Shown piece after piece: positions 25,601-26,483 of a DNA stretch of 26,483 bases. The translations under genes were made by a program, and so were the position numbers. The stretch is from an uncultured Peptococcaceae bacterium. Its GTDB lineage: Bacteria; Bacillota; Desulfotomaculia; Desulfotomaculales; Desulfocucumaceae. Numbering within the stretch: the stretch's first letter is position 1; each line of letters starts with the position of its first letter. Location of the stretch: NCBI GenBank assembly GCA_958417755.1, contig CATZDY010000032.1, forward strand, positions 1 through 26,483, read 5' to 3'. The notes under the pieces were generated by a model. That model had not been told where the DNA came from and searched no databases. It saw nothing but the letters and a program-made list of their open reading frames with translations.

Positions 25601-25770
25601 GGGGCATGGGGCTGGTGGTAGCCGGCGGCTTAGCAACCTCTACAATCTTAACTTTGGTGTTGATTCCTGTTCTCTATATGTATTCCGAAAAAATTGCCGT
25701 GAAATTAAGAACACGTTTTAAAATCAAACCAAAGAAAAATAAATATGAAATCGAAGCAGAATGTAACTAA
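22636..25770 (+). CDS. RND-superfamily efflux pump (AcrB/SwrC-like)
   Basis: 1044 residues, the usual HAE-RND length. It shows the expected layout: TM1 at the N-terminus after SIKRPVTIIMVM, a large extracytoplasmic loop, TM2-7, a second large loop from about residue 560, then TM8-12. The TM4 motif GVGMLVDNSVVVIENI has Asp399-Asn400 where AcrB has Asp407-Asp408. The TM10 motif VGIVVNNGIVLIDFI has Asn928 where AcrB has Lys940. These differ from AcrB but, as I recall, are common in Gram-positive and related RND pumps, so the pump is probably active with a simpler proton relay. The start is GTG 22636 after GGGAAAGGG. Likely cargo is drugs, detergents or lipopeptides. Confidence 0.95.
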   Translation: MDITKISIKRPVTIIMVMCIVVILGFVSLSNMKMELMSSVDVPMALVMTNYEGAGPEEVESLVTEAIEGAVANVADIDKISSTSSEGTSMVMVQFNYGTDMTEAINNIRDKVSMVEATLPDDADSPTILKLDMNSTPVAYVTIASNHMDDSQLKSFVEDKIQPRIERQNGVASVDVTGGIEKEIRIDINPEKLEGLGLDIAEIARIVAAENTNVPGGTIDYGNKSLTISSKLKMASMEEIKKIPIAISQGVVVQLQDIGQISETEKEVDTISRYNGESCINLSITKASDGNTITTVDAVKQEVSQIAQEYDDIHITVVNDTAQTIKDSIYNVISNIFIAAFLAILVLFLFLKNFKLTGVIAISMPLSIVTTFVVLYFSGTSLNLISLGGLSIGVGMLVDNSVVVIENIFRYRTTEGYGKIQGTYRGSKEILSAIVASTLTSVFIFVPFIFTSGMLSEIFTDLALAVVISLLVSLLAALTVVPMLAGNYVDQVQRNYFPAKLNCINRFLDWFEKGFQKLNLLYSKILKLALQYKKRTLIIVLCSFLASLFLLPSIGMELMPSSDEGTISITVEAPKGSKTENVNALSLKVEEILQEIPEMQSITVAISNGQGISNSNGHTSSIDCELVDKKERDKSSDEIAEEIRNQVRNIPGANITVSTTSSMGSMMGGGVTVEIYGDDLDVLADMSEEIQRQIAQIEGTRQITSSLESQDQQVSISINKDKIRQYGMTGAEVATQINQNVSGYVATTLKTEGNEMDVRISYPENAYANLNDLGDMNIKTSAGIYVPLSSIADIGLDTTPTTIDRLDQTRYVTVTCDIFGRDSGSVNHEIQKLINQMSFPQGYTVSLGGSNEMMNETFSALGLVILLAILFVYMVMAAQFESFINPFIIMFTIPLLVTGALCLLFIAGEPISMTALIGCLVLVGIVVNNGIVLIDFIKVLRERDGLALEEAVLKACPTRLRPILMTAVTTILAQFPMIFSNGTNSETLRGMGLVVAGGLATSTILTLVLIPVLYMYSEKIAVKLRTRFKIKPKKNKYEIEAECN

Positions 25771-25778
25771 CCTATTAT

Positions 25779-25819
25779 CCAAAATGCTGTATATGAATCA
25801 TTGATATACAGCATTTTGG
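25779..25819 (+). terminator. Strong hairpin after the RND pump gene
   Basis: Perfect 16-bp stem (25779-25794 with 25804-25819) and 9-nt loop, starting 8 nt after the pump stop codon. The 3' arm ends ATTTTGG and no longer T run follows (TCATAATAAAT). It probably terminates or stabilises the efflux transcript. Confidence 0.65.
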
Positions 25820-25893
25820 TCATAATAAATCATAGTTTCACTGATAAAGGGTTTTATATTCCTGTTTTTATATTTAGGAAAGGGTAACGATGG

Positions 25894-26483
25894 ATGAATT
25901 TAGGACTACTGGGAGCAGAAAATATCATTGGTCATTTATTGGTCCAAAAAGCGCTGAACCAGGGAGATACAGTTTACGCCTATGTTCGTTGTCCTGAAAA
26001 AGTAAAAATTCGCCATATCAAACTACATTTAGTGCAAACAAAGTTCTCTGATAACCAGGATATCAAAAAAGTCATTGTCAATGCAGATGTTATGGTAAGC
26101 ACCTTAAATCCATATACAAAAATAGCAACAAAAGAAACAAAAACCCCCCTTTCAGATACTCACAAAAGCATTATTCAGACAATGGAAACATGGCAAAAAA
26201 AGCGTTTGATTACCTTGGCAACACCTGCTTTGATAGCAGACGAAGACCCACATACAATGAAACTTTTGCTGCTAGCAAAATTAATGAAATCGTTTTTGCC
26301 ATTGTCCTATCAAGATGTAAATGCATTGGGTTTCTTGCTAAAGTCATCTGCATTGGATTGGACAGTGATACGAATCATTGGAATTAGAAAAAACTTATTT
26401 AAGAAAAAATATGCTACAGCAGTGGGGGATACACCTTTTCACCTATTCGTATCCCCCCAAAATATAGCCACATGTTTGTATGA
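25894..26483 (+). CDS. NAD(P)-binding Rossmann-fold protein (atypical SDR/NmrA-like), cut by the right edge
   Basis: The frame is open from ATG 25894 to the window end, 196 codons plus 2 bases. AGGAAAGGG precedes the ATG. The N-terminal MNLGLLGAENIIGHLLVQKA matches the first Rossmann strand and helix of YwnB/NmrA-like NAD(P)H-binding proteins. The canonical GATGxxG loop reads GAENIIG, so the second glycine is missing. Later strands read ADVMVSTLNP, KRLITLATPAL and ALDWTVIRIIGI, in the places where this family has its strand ends and the xDWTivRP-like motif. Function is unknown; it may be a redox-sensing or quinone-reductase-like protein. It has its own unit after the efflux hairpin. Confidence 0.75.
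   Translation, partial: MNLGLLGAENIIGHLLVQKALNQGDTVYAYVRCPEKVKIRHIKLHLVQTKFSDNQDIKKVIVNADVMVSTLNPYTKIATKETKTPLSDTHKSIIQTMETWQKKRLITLATPALIADEDPHTMKLLLLAKLMKSFLPLSYQDVNALGFLLKSSALDWTVIRIIGIRKNLFKKKYATAVGDTPFHLFVSPQNIATCLY

Noticed and set aside
1..26483. CRISPR array, tRNA, rRNA, intact insertion sequence or prophage.
   Set aside because: I saw no regularly spaced repeats, no tRNA-like or rRNA segments, and no transposase, integrase or phage structural genes.

Overview
The window looks like a chromosomal segment from an anaerobic, low-to-moderate GC Bacillota (probably class Clostridia). The evidence is the strong AGGAGG-type ribosome binding sites, frequent TTG starts, a gatCAB operon, a NifV/Re-citrate-synthase-like gene beside a LeuCD-type aconitase, and large multi-PAS hybrid kinases. 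I could not search databases, so taxonomy and family names rest on motifs read by eye.

Left part (1-9005), signalling: a BvgS/EvgS-like hybrid histidine kinase runs off the left edge on the minus strand. A TetR-type regulator lies upstream of it on the same strand. Two copies of a TGAGACACAAA box in the gap between them are candidate operators. About 1.2 kb of gene-poor DNA with possible gene remnants follows. Then comes a 1451-residue soluble hybrid kinase with about eight PAS-like units, DHp, ATPase and receiver domains, behind a good promoter. Neither kinase has a DNA-binding output partner in view.

Middle (9228-17400), housekeeping and central metabolism: gatC-gatA-gatB (Asp/Glu-tRNA amidotransferase) sit behind a clear extended -10 promoter. 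A 474-base gap holding strong hairpins leads into a four-gene run: a NifV-like/Re-citrate-synthase-like enzyme, LeuC-like and LeuD-like dehydratase subunits, and an isocitrate-type dehydrogenase. The best reading is an oxaloacetate + acetyl-CoA to citrate to isocitrate to 2-oxoglutarate branch supplying glutamate; a homocitrate route is the main alternative. An intrinsic terminator sits inside this run before the dehydrogenase gene, and a 20-codon reading frame with a perfect ribosome binding site reads straight through it. A second terminator closes the run.

Right part (18032-26483), envelope stress and efflux: a TerD/TerA tandem-domain protein, a short-loop sensor kinase and an OmpR-type regulator lie on the minus strand. 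Divergently, a lipoprotein membrane-fusion protein and an RND-type pump form an efflux pair that the two-component system probably controls. A strong hairpin follows the pump gene. A Rossmann-type NAD(P)-binding protein is cut by the right edge.
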